60,000 nucleotides of DNA from Nymphaea colorata (taxonomy: Eukaryota > Streptophyta > Magnoliopsida > Nymphaeales > Nymphaeaceae): assembly GCF_008831285.2 (NCBI RefSeq), contig NC_045149.1:21159035-21219034 (forward strand). The letters are read 5' to 3'. The position numbers and the translations under genes were made by a program. A model generated the notes under the pieces. It saw only the letters and a program-made list of their open reading frames with translations, was not told the origin of the DNA and ran no database searches. Shown in pieces: positions 59,561 through 60,000 of this stretch (positions are counted from its first letter, which is position 1; every line of letters begins with the position of its first letter).

Positions 59561-60000
59561 TATGAACTAAAGTTAATAATTGCTATCAAGAATTATCCCA
59601 TTATGCAAAATGACCACTATGGAATGTTGCAACATGGTTACTTTCTATTGAAGAAAGTCTTGGTATTTCCATATCATTCTGTTATCTATGTGCAACAACC
59701 TCTATGGGTGGCAACCGCTGAAGATGAAGGCTGTTTCATGCCCATTGTATTCCATTCTCAGATCTTTGATTGTCACGGTAGAACCAAAGAGTTTTGATGA
59801 AGCAGTCAAGCATAAAGAATGGCGAGACACAATGGATACCGAAGTATGTGCATTACAAGAAAACAAGACTTGGATTTTGATAGGCCTCCTTGAAGAAATC
59901 AAGCCAATTGGTTGTAAATGGGTATATAAAATAAATACCACTCAGATGGATCTATAGAACGATACAAGGCCTGACTAGTGGTCAAGGGATACACTAGCAA
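59561..60000 (+). pseudogene. Degenerate Ty1-copia reverse transcriptase fragment
   Basis: The frame contains EPKSFDEAVKHKEWRDTMD and PIGCKWVYKIN, the start of the copia polymerase (RVT_2) domain, in the order seen in full-length elements. After Lys-Ile-Asn the similarity moves to another frame (DGSIERYKA) and meets a TGA. At least one frameshift and one stop therefore break it. The window ends inside the element. No LTR or integrase is seen upstream. Confidence 0.9.

Overview
This window is nuclear DNA of a flowering plant. It has large AT-rich introns with GT-AG borders, very many (TA)n and (GA)n microsatellites, MITE-like elements, a broken Ty1-copia reverse transcriptase, and proteins belonging to plant families. 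The sequence does not fix the species. I reconstructed gene models by hand from family similarity, splice-site consensus and reading-phase bookkeeping; there is no transcript evidence.

Four protein genes can be supported, all on the minus strand. (1) 838-6267: a KANADI-type GARP transcription factor (6 exons, 340 aa). It has the DLSLQI repression-type motif at the N-terminus, the complete GARP DNA-binding domain split over exons 1-2, and the terminal LEFTLGRPD signature. (2) 24338-34926: a JmjN/JmjC histone demethylase of the JMJ706/JMJ13 group (11 coding exons, 882 aa). The iron ligands HxE...H and the C5HC2 zinc finger are retained, and the start codon lies exactly at the end of exon 1. (3) 47318-54593: an SMN-like protein (5 exons, 319 aa) with the Gemin2-binding helix at the N-terminus and the YG-box at the C-terminus but no Tudor domain. 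(4) 55786-58914: a gene I do not recognise (6 exons, 360 aa), with one CxxC motif, a conserved-looking helical core and a Tyr/Pro-rich tail built on a hexanucleotide repeat.

The rest is intergenic. 6.6-23.9 kb is a repeat-rich desert with TA/GA microsatellites, a 45-bp minisatellite, a SINE-like element, a foldback MITE at about 20.25-20.59 kb and a MITE-like element with one duplicated arm at about 13.7 kb. 35.3-47.3 kb is a second desert with a GC-rich stretch near 36.5-37.0 kb, dispersed GAGCTCGA-rich and GCGGAGCCA-type repeats, and a possible orphan exon near 39.7 kb. The window ends inside a degenerate copia element.

There is no operon-like coordination. The likely roles are organ polarity (KANADI), chromatin (JmjC demethylase) and snRNP assembly (SMN-like). 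I found no CRISPR, rRNA, tRNA or bacterial system. The most interesting signals are the Tudor-less SMN-like protein, the unrecognised CxxC/Tyr-Pro protein, and the start-codon and uORF arrangements of the JMJ and KANADI genes.
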